Shown here: piece by piece, positions 1 through 7,377 of the stretch
Position numbering within the stretch: position 1 is the first letter of the stretch
Layout of the letters: each line of letters opens with the position of its first letter
NCBI GenBank assembly: GCA_029261305.1
Contig: JAJDBO010000262.1
Location: forward strand, 1 to 12,304
Direction: 5' to 3'
Source of the DNA: Nitrospirales bacterium
GTDB lineage: Bacteria > Nitrospirota > Nitrospiria > Nitrospirales > UBA8639
DNA length: 12,304 bases
Program-made: the position numbers and the translations under genes
Notes under the pieces: generated by a model
What the model was told of the DNA's origin: nothing
The model's database searches: none
The model's input: only the letters and a program-made list of their open reading frames with translations

Positions 1-1053
1 GACATTGCCATCCATCCTGGGGGTCTCACCCAATTGGGTCAGTACCTCAAGGACCTCGGTTTCTCTGGGAAAGTTGGGATTGTCACCAATCCGGTGTTGC
101 AAGGGCTCTATGGTCGAACCGTCGAACAATCTTTAAAGCGTGCGGGCTTTCAAAGCCATATGATCTCCATTCCCGATGGCGAGCGTGCCAAGACCCTTCG
201 CTGGGTCGCTCATATTCTTGATCATTTGATGGAACAACGGTTTGAACGGCAGTCGGTACTTGTTGCGTTGGGCGGTGGGGTGATTGGCGATCTCACGGGG
301 TTTGTGGCCTCAGTCTATCTCCGGGGTATTCCGTTTGTTCAAGTGGCGACGACATTGGTGGCTCAAGTTGACTCGAGTGTTGGCGGAAAAACCGGAGTGA
401 ATCATCCCTTAGGAAAAAATATGATCGGCGCGTTTTATCAGCCCTCGCTTGTCCTGCTCGATACCCAGACGCTAGGAACCTTGCCAAAACGCGAATGGAT
501 TGCTGGCCTCGCCGAAGTCATAAAATATGGCATGATCGCCGATCGAAAGTTTTTTTCTTTTCTCGAAGCCCGAATGGATGACATCCTTGCTATGGAGCAA
601 ACGGCAGTACATCATGTGGTGAAACGGTCCTGTGAAATCAAAGCTTCGGTGGTGGCCAAAGATGAACGCGAATCAGGGTTGCGACGCATTTTAAATTATG
701 GGCATACGATCGGTCATGCGTTTGAATCATGGGGGAAGTATAAAAAGTATATCCACGGTGAAGCCGTTGGGATTGGAATGTTGTGTGAGGCAGATCTTGC
801 CAAGACCCTCGGGTTGTGTTCCAAACAGGTCGTGACAAGGCAATATGATTTGGTGAAGCGAGCAGGGCTTTCCACCGCATTGCCGACATTGACGTTTCGA
901 GATTTATGGGCCGCGATGCTTCATGATAAAAAAGTGGCGCATGGACGGGTGTATTGTGTGCTTCCGAAAGCTATTGGCAAAGTGATCGTCGATCCTTTAG
1001 ATCAGAAGGCTGTGAAGTCCTGGTTCAAGGAATTTGGAAAGAGTCGAACATGA
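1..1053 (+). CDS. aroB: 3-dehydroquinate synthase AroB, 5'-truncated by window edge
   Basis: Converts DAHP to 3-dehydroquinate, the second step of the shikimate pathway, in the cytoplasm using NAD and a divalent metal. The frame is open from base 1, and the codons before the TTG at 34 read like AroB N-terminal sequence (GGLTQLG), so that TTG is probably internal and the true start lies outside the window. Counting from that TTG, the NAD-binding GGGVIGD is at residues 80-86 and DSSVGGKTGVN at 113-123. Glu161, His224 and His241 have the 63- and 17-residue spacing of the family's three metal ligands. NYGHTIGHAFE and HGEAVGIGM are intact. Only the N-terminal residues are missing. A 55-base gap follows before the next gene in the same direction. 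Confidence 0.97.
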   Translation, partial: DIAIHPGGLTQLGQYLKDLGFSGKVGIVTNPVLQGLYGRTVEQSLKRAGFQSHMISIPDGERAKTLRWVAHILDHLMEQRFERQSVLVALGGGVIGDLTGFVASVYLRGIPFVQVATTLVAQVDSSVGGKTGVNHPLGKNMIGAFYQPSLVLLDTQTLGTLPKREWIAGLAEVIKYGMIADRKFFSFLEARMDDILAMEQTAVHHVVKRSCEIKASVVAKDERESGLRRILNYGHTIGHAFESWGKYKKYIHGEAVGIGMLCEADLAKTLGLCSKQVVTRQYDLVKRAGLSTALPTLTFRDLWAAMLHDKKVAHGRVYCVLPKAIGKVIVDPLDQKAVKSWFKEFGKSRT

Positions 1054-1108
1054 TGTTGGGTCAAGGTGCTAAAACACCAAACGTGTTCGTGAAGGGGACC
1101 AGGAATTT

Positions 1109-2380
1109 ATGACTGTGGTCAAGGCCAAACCCAAACCACGTAAACCAGCCAAGGATGTCAAAGTCGTCCTTCGAGAACGTACGCGTGAGATCGAGGTGCT
1201 CCATCGGATTAGCGAGTCTATAAGTAGTACGCTGGACTTGGAATCGGTGCTCAAGCATATCGTCGAGGTCGTTGTGGAAGTCACCAAATCTGACTCGTGT
1301 TTGTTGTACTTGGTGTCGACCAATCGGGATGAATTGGTGTTGAGAGCCTCAAAGAACCCTCATCCTAAATTGATAGGCCGAACCTCTCTTGGGCTTGGAG
1401 AGGGGATCACAGGATGGGTGGCACAAGAAAAAGTTCGAGTAGTCATTCCACGTAATGCCAGTGACGACCCTCGTTTTCGGTTTTTTCATAATTTGCCTGA
1501 AGACCGGTATCAATCCTTTGTGTCACTGCCCATTGTCACCAAAGGTAATGTGGTGGGGGTTATTAATGTTCAGCATAAGCGAACCAAACGGTATCAAGAC
1601 GCCGAACTGGCTTTGCTGTCCACGATTGCCAACCAAGTGGGTGGGGCGATTGAAAATGCCCGGTTATATGAAGAAATGCAGCGTCAGGCGCTCCAATTGG
1701 ACACGCTGTCTCAAGTGTCGGAAACAGTGGCCTCAAATCGGCTCATTGATGATGTTTTAGAATTAATTGTGACCATGACCGCGGAAATGATGAATTCAAA
1801 AATTTGTTCGCTTATGTTGGTGGATGAGCAAACAAGTGAACTTCGCATTGCGGCGACACAAAGTCTCAGTGCGGCGTATCGGCGGAAACCTTCGCTGAAG
1901 ATGGGCCAGAGTATCAGTGGTCGAGTGGTCAAGGAGCAGAGGCCGATATCTGTGCCAGATGTCACGAAAGAAAATGAATTTTTTTATCGTGATTTGGCCA
2001 AGAAAGAAGGATTGCGTTCGCTGCTATCAGTGCCAATGATGAATAAAGACAAGGTCATTGGTGTCATCAATGTCTATACTTCCACGATCCATGTGTTTGA
2101 GGCTAAAGAGATTAAAATTATTCAGGCTATTGCCAATCAAGCGGCAGTGGCTATCGAGCATACGCGACTGGTTGAGAAATCGTTTGAAATGCAGGAAGCA
2201 TTGACTGTTCGAAAGGTTGTGGAGCGAGCCAAAGGCTATCTTATGCAATCGAGAAAAATGTCTGAAGGCGAGGCTTTCCGATTAATTCAACGACAAAGTA
2301 TGAATATGCGAAAATCTATGAGAGAGATTGCTGAGGCCATCATCCTTGCTGGGGAATTGGAAGGACGGGTTGAACATTAA
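1109..2380 (+). CDS. GAF-GAF-ANTAR protein, putative RNA-binding antitermination regulator
   Basis: Predicted cytoplasmic sensor of 423 residues. It has a lysine-rich N-terminus (1-20), a short helical segment (about 22-45), GAF 1 (about 45-185, with GLGEGITGWVA and SLPIVTKGNVVGVINV), GAF 2 (about 214-354, with GQSISGRVV and SVPMMNKDKVIGVINV) and a C-terminal ANTAR domain (about 362-415). The ANTAR call rests on VVERAKGYLM, the EGEAFRLIQRQSM helix and the MREIAEAI end. ANTAR domains bind paired hexaloop hairpins in RNA and block transcription terminators (known for NasR, AmiR and EutV). No receiver domain is present, so input is probably a ligand bound by a GAF domain or a partner protein. 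An AGGA four bases before the ATG supports the start. A candidate ANTAR target lies directly downstream, before nadE. The ligand is unknown. Confidence 0.9.
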   Translation: MTVVKAKPKPRKPAKDVKVVLRERTREIEVLHRISESISSTLDLESVLKHIVEVVVEVTKSDSCLLYLVSTNRDELVLRASKNPHPKLIGRTSLGLGEGITGWVAQEKVRVVIPRNASDDPRFRFFHNLPEDRYQSFVSLPIVTKGNVVGVINVQHKRTKRYQDAELALLSTIANQVGGAIENARLYEEMQRQALQLDTLSQVSETVASNRLIDDVLELIVTMTAEMMNSKICSLMLVDEQTSELRIAATQSLSAAYRRKPSLKMGQSISGRVVKEQRPISVPDVTKENEFFYRDLAKKEGLRSLLSVPMMNKDKVIGVINVYTSTIHVFEAKEIKIIQAIANQAAVAIEHTRLVEKSFEMQEALTVRKVVERAKGYLMQSRKMSEGEAFRLIQRQSMNMRKSMREIAEAIILAGELEGRVEH

Positions 2381-2399
2381 TCTTGGCCATGCACGTTGC

Positions 2400-2428
2400 T
2401 TGACAGTGTTGCTCCGACTTGTTACAAG
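2400..2428 (+). promoter_or_regulatory. Candidate sigma-70 promoter between the ANTAR gene and nadE
   Basis: TTGACA at 2400-2405 matches the -35 consensus exactly. After 17 bases comes TACAAG (2423-2428), which matches four of six -10 positions and is preceded by an extended -10 TG at 2420-2421. Initiation would fall near 2435 and give a leader of roughly 100 bases before nadE. The -10 lacks the important final T. The site also overlaps ANTAR hairpin P1 (2422-2437), so a transcript starting here would lack P1. Either this is not the main promoter or P1 is not used from it. Confidence 0.3.
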
Positions 2429-2437
2429 CGGGTGTAA
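2422..2437 (+). promoter_or_regulatory. Candidate ANTAR target hairpin P1 (loop AGCGGG)
   Basis: TTACA (2422-2426) pairs perfectly with TGTAA (2433-2437) around the six-base loop AGCGGG (2427-2432). The loop has A at position 1 and G at position 4, the two conserved loop bases of ANTAR-binding RNAs. G2421 can add a pair with C2439 across a bulged A. It lies just downstream of an ANTAR gene and upstream of hairpin P2 with the same loop pattern. The gap between the two hairpins is 42 bases, which looks long for the motif, but a third hairpin inside it could bring them together. Confidence 0.5.
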
Positions 2438-2442
2438 ACGAA

Positions 2443-2460
2443 GGGGATAGGAACGTCCCC
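2443..2460 (+). promoter_or_regulatory. Leader hairpin between P1 and P2 (loop AGGAAC)
   Basis: GGGGAT (2443-2448) pairs with GTCCCC (2455-2460), five Watson-Crick pairs plus a closing T-G wobble, around a six-base loop AGGAAC. Loop position 1 is A but position 4 is A rather than G, so it fits the ANTAR loop rule only partly. It may be the actual first hairpin of the pair, 19 bases from P2, or a spacer helix within the linker. Confidence 0.45.
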
Positions 2461-2479
2461 ATGACAAAATAGTATTGAT

Positions 2480-2493
2480 GGACAAAGGCGTCC
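2480..2493 (+). promoter_or_regulatory. Candidate ANTAR target hairpin P2 / antiterminator (loop AAAGGC)
   Basis: GGAC (2480-2483) pairs with GTCC (2490-2493) around the six-base loop AAAGGC, again with A at position 1 and G at position 4. Bases 2484-2493 are also part of the 5' arm of the terminator that follows, so P2 and the terminator exclude each other. That is the known arrangement in ANTAR-controlled leaders, where protein binding stabilises P2 and prevents termination. The stem is only four pairs, so it would need protein to persist. Confidence 0.55.
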
Positions 2494-2528
2494 TACATTC
2501 CTGACTAGGGATGAGGGCGTTTTTTTTT
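2484..2528 (+). terminator. Intrinsic terminator abutting the nadE start codon
   Basis: The 5' arm 2484-2501 pairs with 2508-2524. CATTCC (2496-2501) pairs with GGGATG (2508-2513) around loop TGACTA. After a bulged A2495, CGTCCT (2489-2494) pairs with AGGGCG (2514-2519), and AAAGG pairs with the start of the U-tract. Nine T's follow at 2520-2528. Only g-c-t separates the tract from the ATG at 2532, so termination here excludes nadE. The 3' arm also holds GAGGG (2513-2517), the only nearby Shine-Dalgarno-like sequence, so the folded hairpin would hide it too. It therefore looks like an attenuator for nadE-glnD as well as the end of the upstream transcript. Confidence 0.85.
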
Positions 2529-2531
2529 GCT

Positions 2532-4325
2532 ATGAAAACTTGTCGAATTGCTATGGTTCAGATGAATCCCACGGTTGGGGATTTACGTGGGAATGTCCGC
2601 GCGATGACCAAATGGCTTAAGGAAGCCCGTCGTGCACAAGCGGATATTGTCGTCTTCCCAGAATTAGTAATTACTGGTTATCCGCCAGAAGACCTTGTTC
2701 TCCGCCAGAGTTTTCTTCGAGATGCACGATTGGCGTTGGATCAATTCATGAAACAATGCCGAGACATTACGACTGTGGTTGGATTTATTGAAGAAGGAAA
2801 AGGTGGGAGCGTCAAATATACCACCTCGTTGGTTGTACCCTCAGGACCACGACAAATATTCAATGCAGCAGCGGTGATTCAAAACTGTCAGGTTGTGGCG
2901 ACCTGCCATAAAACATTGTTGCCGAACTATGGGGTCTTTGATGAGAGTCGATATTTTCATCCTGGTCGTCACGCATTGGTATGTGTGATCAATGGGGTCA
3001 GAGTGGGCGTCAATATTTGTGAGGATATTTGGTATGCGGATGGGCCAACCCGAGACCAAGTCAGCCGTGGTCACGCTGAATTGATCATTAATATCAATGC
3101 CTCGCCCTTTCACAAGGGGAAACATGTGATTCGTGAACGGATGCTGACGCAACGAGCCAGGGAAAATGGCGTGATACTGAGCTATACCAATATGGTGGGG
3201 GGGCAAGACGAAATTGTTTTTGATGGCCATAGTATGCTCGTCGATAGCCAAGGGAAGATCATGGCTCGGGGAAAAGCCTTTGAAGAAGATCTTGTTCTTG
3301 CAGATCTTCAATTTGATTCTCACCCTTCTCCAAAAAACGTTGCAGGGAAAAATTTGAAAGGACGAGTGTTTGTCCATTATCCCATCAAAAAAGCTGTGGC
3401 TAATTTGAGGAGTGAGCGCAAGAAAAAAATGCCCATAATACAAAAGCCTTTATTGGAACTGACTTCGGTCGAAGAAGTCTATCTTGCTTTGGTCACGGGA
3501 GTGCGAGATTATGTCAGGAAAAACCATTTCTCCTCTGTGGTGATTGGGATTAGCGGAGGCATTGATTCGGCGCTTACGGCGGTGATTGCAGCCGATGCGT
3601 TAGGCCCAGAGGCAGTCACCGGTGTGTTCATGCCCTCAAAGTTTACGTCTCGAGCAAGTCGAACAGATTCTCGATCATTGATGCGCAGGCTGAAATGCCC
3701 ATTGCTCACGATCCCGATTGCAGGGTTGTGGAAAGAATATTTAGCACTCATGGACACTGCTTTCGAAAACAGGCCTCACGATGCTACGGAAGAAAATTTA
3801 CAAGCCCGCATTCGTGGAACGATTTTAATGGCATTGTCGAATAAGTTTGGGCATTTGGTTCTGACAACAGGAAATAAAAGTGAGATGAGTGTGGGCTATG
3901 CCACCCTCTATGGTGACATGGCTGGTGGGTTTGCCGTCATTAAGGATGTTCCCAAAATGTTGGTGTATGAGTTGGCTCGATATCGTAATCGTCGGGCTTG
4001 CGATACTCAGGGCAAGGAGGTGATTCCCGTTCGAATTATTGAACGCCCACCTTCGGCTGAATTGAAAGCTGATCAAATGGACCAAGACACCCTGCCGCCC
4101 TATGAGGTTCTGGACCGGATATTAGAAGCCTATGTGGAAGAGGATCGTTCTCTTGAAGAAATCGTGCAGTTAGGAATCAAGCCACAGACAGTTCGGCAAG
4201 TCCTCGCCATGGTAGATCGAAGTGAATATAAGCGGCGACAGTCACCAATTGGCATCAAGATTACCCCGCGTGCATTAGGGAAGGACCGTCGCATGCCGAT
4301 CACCAATCGATACATTAAGCACTAA
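2532..4325 (+). CDS. nadE: Glutamine-dependent NAD(+) synthetase NadE
   Basis: Makes NAD from deamido-NAD, ATP and glutamine, the last step of NAD synthesis, in the cytoplasm. The 597-residue protein starts MKTCRIAMVQMNPTVGDL. An in-frame ATG at 2511 is rejected because it lies inside the terminator hairpin and would add MRAFFFA. The N-terminal nitrilase-type glutaminase shows the Glu44 (FPELVITGYPP), Lys127 (CHKTLLPNYGVFDE) and Cys163 (NICEDIW) triad. The C-terminal synthetase has the ATP pyrophosphatase loop GISGGIDSA (about 339-347), TTGNKSEMSVGYATLYGDMAGG and RPPSAELKADQMDQD. The stretch after MPSKF (TSRASRTDSRSLMRRLKC) differs from the usual pattern, but nothing catalytic looks lost. glnD follows 16 bases downstream, so the two probably share a transcript. 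Confidence 0.96.
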   Translation: MKTCRIAMVQMNPTVGDLRGNVRAMTKWLKEARRAQADIVVFPELVITGYPPEDLVLRQSFLRDARLALDQFMKQCRDITTVVGFIEEGKGGSVKYTTSLVVPSGPRQIFNAAAVIQNCQVVATCHKTLLPNYGVFDESRYFHPGRHALVCVINGVRVGVNICEDIWYADGPTRDQVSRGHAELIININASPFHKGKHVIRERMLTQRARENGVILSYTNMVGGQDEIVFDGHSMLVDSQGKIMARGKAFEEDLVLADLQFDSHPSPKNVAGKNLKGRVFVHYPIKKAVANLRSERKKKMPIIQKPLLELTSVEEVYLALVTGVRDYVRKNHFSSVVIGISGGIDSALTAVIAADALGPEAVTGVFMPSKFTSRASRTDSRSLMRRLKCPLLTIPIAGLWKEYLALMDTAFENRPHDATEENLQARIRGTILMALSNKFGHLVLTTGNKSEMSVGYATLYGDMAGGFAVIKDVPKMLVYELARYRNRRACDTQGKEVIPVRIIERPPSAELKADQMDQDTLPPYEVLDRILEAYVEEDRSLEEIVQLGIKPQTVRQVLAMVDRSEYKRRQSPIGIKITPRALGKDRRMPITNRYIKH

Positions 4326-4341
4326 CAGAGAGAAAGACGAT

Positions 4342-7053
4342 ATGGAGTATCCCAGTCGATCAGAACTCAGTGAGCCTCTTACCGGGGATGATGATTTCAC
4401 ATCCACCCAAGCCGTATTACAAGAGCGTCGTGATGGTCTTGCTCAGCGTTTGCGTGATGGCGTTTCCGGGGCCGAAGTTGTTGCGGGTTTTACGGACTTG
4501 GTGGATTCTGTCTTGATTGCTCGGTATCGAAATGTGATTCGTCAGCATGTCGATGAATCTGCGGTCGGGATGCAGCAATGTTGTCTGGTTGCGGTGGGAG
4601 GGTATGGACGTCGGGAGTTGTCACCGTATTCGGATATCGATGTGATGGTGTTATATCACGCGGGTGGAGAAAAGGTGGTCAAAACTTTGTCTGCCCAAGT
4701 GTTGCATCACCTTTGGGATTTAGGGTTTCAGGTTGGCCATAGTGTTCGATCGATTCAAGATTGCCTGGTATTGGCAGAAGAAGACTTGTCAGTGAAAACG
4801 GCATTGATGGAATCGCGCTTTCTAACAGGAGGCGCGGCAGTCTATCAAGAGTTTCAACAACGCTTTTCTCGACGTGTATTAGGTCGTCGCGTAGATCGAT
4901 TCATTTTTGAAAAGATCGAAGAACGAAAGCGTGATTATGAGAAATTTGGCGAGACGATTTATTTACTTGAGCCGAATATTAAAAAAACCAAAGGGGGATT
5001 GCGCGATTTGCATATGCTGCAGTGGGTGGGGATGGCCAAATATCAAGCCGCTACGCTTCAGGACCTGGCAAATCGAGGGATCTTGGCTCATCAGGATTAT
5101 ATGGACCTGATTGAGGCCAGAGAATTTTTATGGAAGGTTCGAGCCCTCCTGCATCTTGAGGCTGGACGTGCCCAAGATATTCTTTCGTTTGAGGAACAGG
5201 TGCGATTAGCGAAAGAATTTGGTTTCCATGATCAATCACACATGTTGGCTGTTGAGCAATTTATGCAACTGTATTACAGGCATACCACGGGTATCTATGA
5301 TCGGTGTGCTCGGTTTGTCAATCGTTCCCAAGATCAATCCTGGTGGGATCGAGTGCGGGGGTGGTGGCCACGGCCTTTAATTCATGGGTGTTTCTCATTG
5401 TCAGGGTCGAACCTTTCGGTGCCCCAAGAGAAGCTTCTTGACGTACTTCACAATCCAGGGACCTTGCTTGATTTGTTCAAACTGTCCCAGGAGCGTGCTC
5501 TCTCTATAGATGGCCTCACGCTCGAAGAAATTCATCGACACATGGAGGGTGTATCAGATGAAGTCTTTTGTTCCCCGTCTGCGAGTCAGGCATTTCGGGA
5601 TATTCTTTCCGGACCTGGGTTGGTGGGGAAGACTTTGGCCCTCATGCATCAAGCCAGAGTCTTGGAAAAACTTGTGCCTGCGTTTGGGCGTGTTCGCGGG
5701 CTTATGCAGTTTAATCAATACCATAAGTATACTGTTGATGAGCATAGCCTATTTACTGTCAGGGAAGTTGAGCGATTAGGAAGTCAAGCAGGGATATTTC
5801 ATGACGTCTACCAAGAGATTCATAGAAAGGATCTTCTCCACCTGGCTGCGTTGTTACATGATATTGGTAAAGGGCTTCCTGAAGATCATAGTGAGGTTGG
5901 ACGAAAAATTGCTCTAGAAGTCTCGGTTCGGTTGCAGTTGAACCAACAGGAAACCCAAACCTTAGAGTTTCTGGTGTATCAACATTTGCTCATGGCCAAC
6001 ACCGCGTTTCGGCGCGATCCCTATGATGATAAGGTGCTACTCAAGTTTGCTCGAGCTGTCGGTACACCAGCGCTATTAAAAAAATTACTAATATTGACGG
6101 CTGCGGATATTGCCGCTGTGGGACCGGGTACTTTGACTAAATGGAAAGAGTCCCTGTTGATGGAGTTATATTTACGGGCCCTGCCAGAAGTCTCGGGGGG
6201 ACGTGAAGATGTTGAAGTGGAGCAGAATTGCAAAGACATGGCGAAAGAAGTTTTCAACCTATGGAATTTTGGAGACCTGGCAGTTGAGAATTCTGAACAA
6301 TCTCAAGTATCTCCAGATTCCCACTTGGATTGGGTTGAAGCCCAGTTAGGGAAGTTCCCACTAAGGTATTTGACTGGAACCCCACGAGATCGGATGACCG
6401 CTCACCTGCAAGCCTTAGAACGACTTTCGAACACGAATCCCCTTGTCGAGTCGGCGTATCATGCAGACTTGCGAGTCTGTGAATATACGTTGATTGCTCG
6501 CGATCATATGACGCCTGGAATTTTTATGAACGTGACTGGGGTGTTGGCCGCATTGGGGCTCCACGTCCTGGATGCACAAATCATGACGAGAAGTGATGGG
6601 ATTGTGTTCGATTCCTTTTTTGTGGAGGATCCGGATTTTGATGGACCGCCCACTGAGGTGAAGCGTCAAAAAGTAGGAAAGGCGATCATTGAGGTCTTGT
6701 CAGGACAAGAATCGATTGAGCTTTTACTGAAACGAGGCCAACGCCTTTCTTTTGAACGGCCATTTCCAGTTTCTCCCAAACCTGCAGATGTTCAGATCGA
6801 TAATGAAACCTCGGACCAATTTACCATTCTTGATGTGTTTGCTGATGACCGGCAGGGTTTGTTGTCGGTGATAGCCAGGACCTTATTTGAATTAGAGTTG
6901 TCCATTCATGCGGCAAGGATTGCGACCAAGCTTGATCAGGTGGTGGATGTGTTTTACGTCACGAGCGCTCAAGGGGGGAAAATTGAAGATAGTGGTGTCT
7001 GTGAAAAAGTCAGAAAAACCCTTGAGCAAGCTGTTGATAGGTTTTTAGAATAG
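4342..7053 (+). CDS. glnD: PII uridylyltransferase / uridylyl-removing enzyme GlnD
   Basis: Cytoplasmic nitrogen sensor that adds UMP to PII proteins when glutamine is low and removes it when glutamine is high. At 903 residues it is about the usual family length. Domains in order: nucleotidyltransferase with GGYGRRELSPYSDID (86-100; Asp98 and Asp100 are likely metal ligands), the GlnD-type helical region (about 190-330, including KKTKGGLRDLHMLQW), HD hydrolase (about 465-595; His468, His507-Asp508 in LLHDIGKG, and Asp589), then two ACT domains (about 714-795 and 827-903) that would bind glutamine. All key motifs are present, so both activities are expected. It follows nadE by 16 bases with a weak GAGAG ribosome site. 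No PII gene is in the window. Confidence 0.96.
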   Translation: MEYPSRSELSEPLTGDDDFTSTQAVLQERRDGLAQRLRDGVSGAEVVAGFTDLVDSVLIARYRNVIRQHVDESAVGMQQCCLVAVGGYGRRELSPYSDIDVMVLYHAGGEKVVKTLSAQVLHHLWDLGFQVGHSVRSIQDCLVLAEEDLSVKTALMESRFLTGGAAVYQEFQQRFSRRVLGRRVDRFIFEKIEERKRDYEKFGETIYLLEPNIKKTKGGLRDLHMLQWVGMAKYQAATLQDLANRGILAHQDYMDLIEAREFLWKVRALLHLEAGRAQDILSFEEQVRLAKEFGFHDQSHMLAVEQFMQLYYRHTTGIYDRCARFVNRSQDQSWWDRVRGWWPRPLIHGCFSLSGSNLSVPQEKLLDVLHNPGTLLDLFKLSQERALSIDGLTLEEIHRHMEGVSDEVFCSPSASQAFRDILSGPGLVGKTLALMHQARVLEKLVPAFGRVRGLMQFNQYHKYTVDEHSLFTVREVERLGSQAGIFHDVYQEIHRKDLLHLAALLHDIGKGLPEDHSEVGRKIALEVSVRLQLNQQETQTLEFLVYQHLLMANTAFRRDPYDDKVLLKFARAVGTPALLKKLLILTAADIAAVGPGTLTKWKESLLMELYLRALPEVSGGREDVEVEQNCKDMAKEVFNLWNFGDLAVENSEQSQVSPDSHLDWVEAQLGKFPLRYLTGTPRDRMTAHLQALERLSNTNPLVESAYHADLRVCEYTLIARDHMTPGIFMNVTGVLAALGLHVLDAQIMTRSDGIVFDSFFVEDPDFDGPPTEVKRQKVGKAIIEVLSGQESIELLLKRGQRLSFERPFPVSPKPADVQIDNETSDQFTILDVFADDRQGLLSVIARTLFELELSIHAARIATKLDQVVDVFYVTSAQGGKIEDSGVCEKVRKTLEQAVDRFLE

Positions 7054-7055
7054 GT

Positions 7056-7093
7056 TTTCTCTCTGGTCAATGTTCCAGCGAGAAAGTTTTTTT
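7056..7093 (+). terminator. Intrinsic terminator after glnD
   Basis: TTTCTC (7056-7061) and CTGG (7063-7066) pair with CCAG (7075-7078) and GAGAAA (7080-7085), with one T/C mismatch and an eight-base loop. A run of seven T's follows at 7087-7093. It begins three bases after the glnD stop and marks the end of the rightward nadE-glnD unit. There is no matching U-tract on the other strand. Confidence 0.8.
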
Positions 7094-7101
7094 GCCAAAA
7101 T

Positions 7102-7377
7102 CTACCCCTTATCAGCTAAGCATTGTTCTAGGGCTACAGAAGTCGTTCCGAGTGTGGGGTCGAGACCGAACACTCCCTTCCCGCCTTTTCCTCCGATAGG
7201 TAATCCCAATGCCTTTTGGCATGCCACAGTATCCCGTTCAAATTTTCCTGGCTGAGCATTGGGTTTCGCCCAATATAATGGGTCTGAACATCCAAAGAAT
7301 AATAATGCAAGAACTGCAAAAATATGCCAGTTGGTCGAATGAAATAAATAGGAAGTAAACCATCTCGGAGTTTTTAT
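7102..7377 (-). pseudogene. Small lipoprotein-like gene with ATA in place of a start codon
   Basis: A leftward frame of 91 codons from ATA (7377) to TAG (7102). It reads as a basic N-terminus (KTPRW), a hydrophobic segment (residues 19-29), a lipobox-like FFGC with Cys30, then a 62-residue mature part with W-A-K-P, F-E-R-D-x-x-x-C, a glycine-rich LPIGGKGGKGVFGLD and ALEQC. I recall this W-x-K-P...F-x-x-D-x-x-x-C pattern from small lipoproteins, but cannot name a family. No ATG, GTG or TTG exists in frame between the upstream stop (7429-7431) and the cysteine. AAGAAGGA (7388-7381) sits three bases before the ATA. ATAA forms a four-base overlap with the preceding frame's TAA. One G-to-A change in an ancestral ATGA overlap would explain this. 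It may be a dead gene, a sequencing error, or a real ATA start. Function unknown. Confidence 0.5.

Noticed and set aside
1065..1087. Two mutually exclusive small hairpins before the ANTAR gene (GGTG-CTAAAA-CACC and AACAC-CAAAC-GTGTT)
   Set aside because: The stems are only four to five pairs, the loops lack the ANTAR A1/G4 pattern, and no terminator follows.
2511..2531. Upstream ATG of nadE adding seven residues (MRAFFFA)
   Set aside because: The ATG lies in the 3' arm of the terminator and its codons read through the T-tract. The family N-terminus begins at the ATG at 2532.
2841..3443. 200-codon open frame antisense to nadE
   Set aside because: It is a shadow of a strongly conserved coding frame, with no recognisable domain or ribosome site.
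7070..7255. 61-codon rightward frame after glnD
   Set aside because: It starts inside the glnD terminator hairpin and lies opposite the better-supported lipoprotein-like frame.
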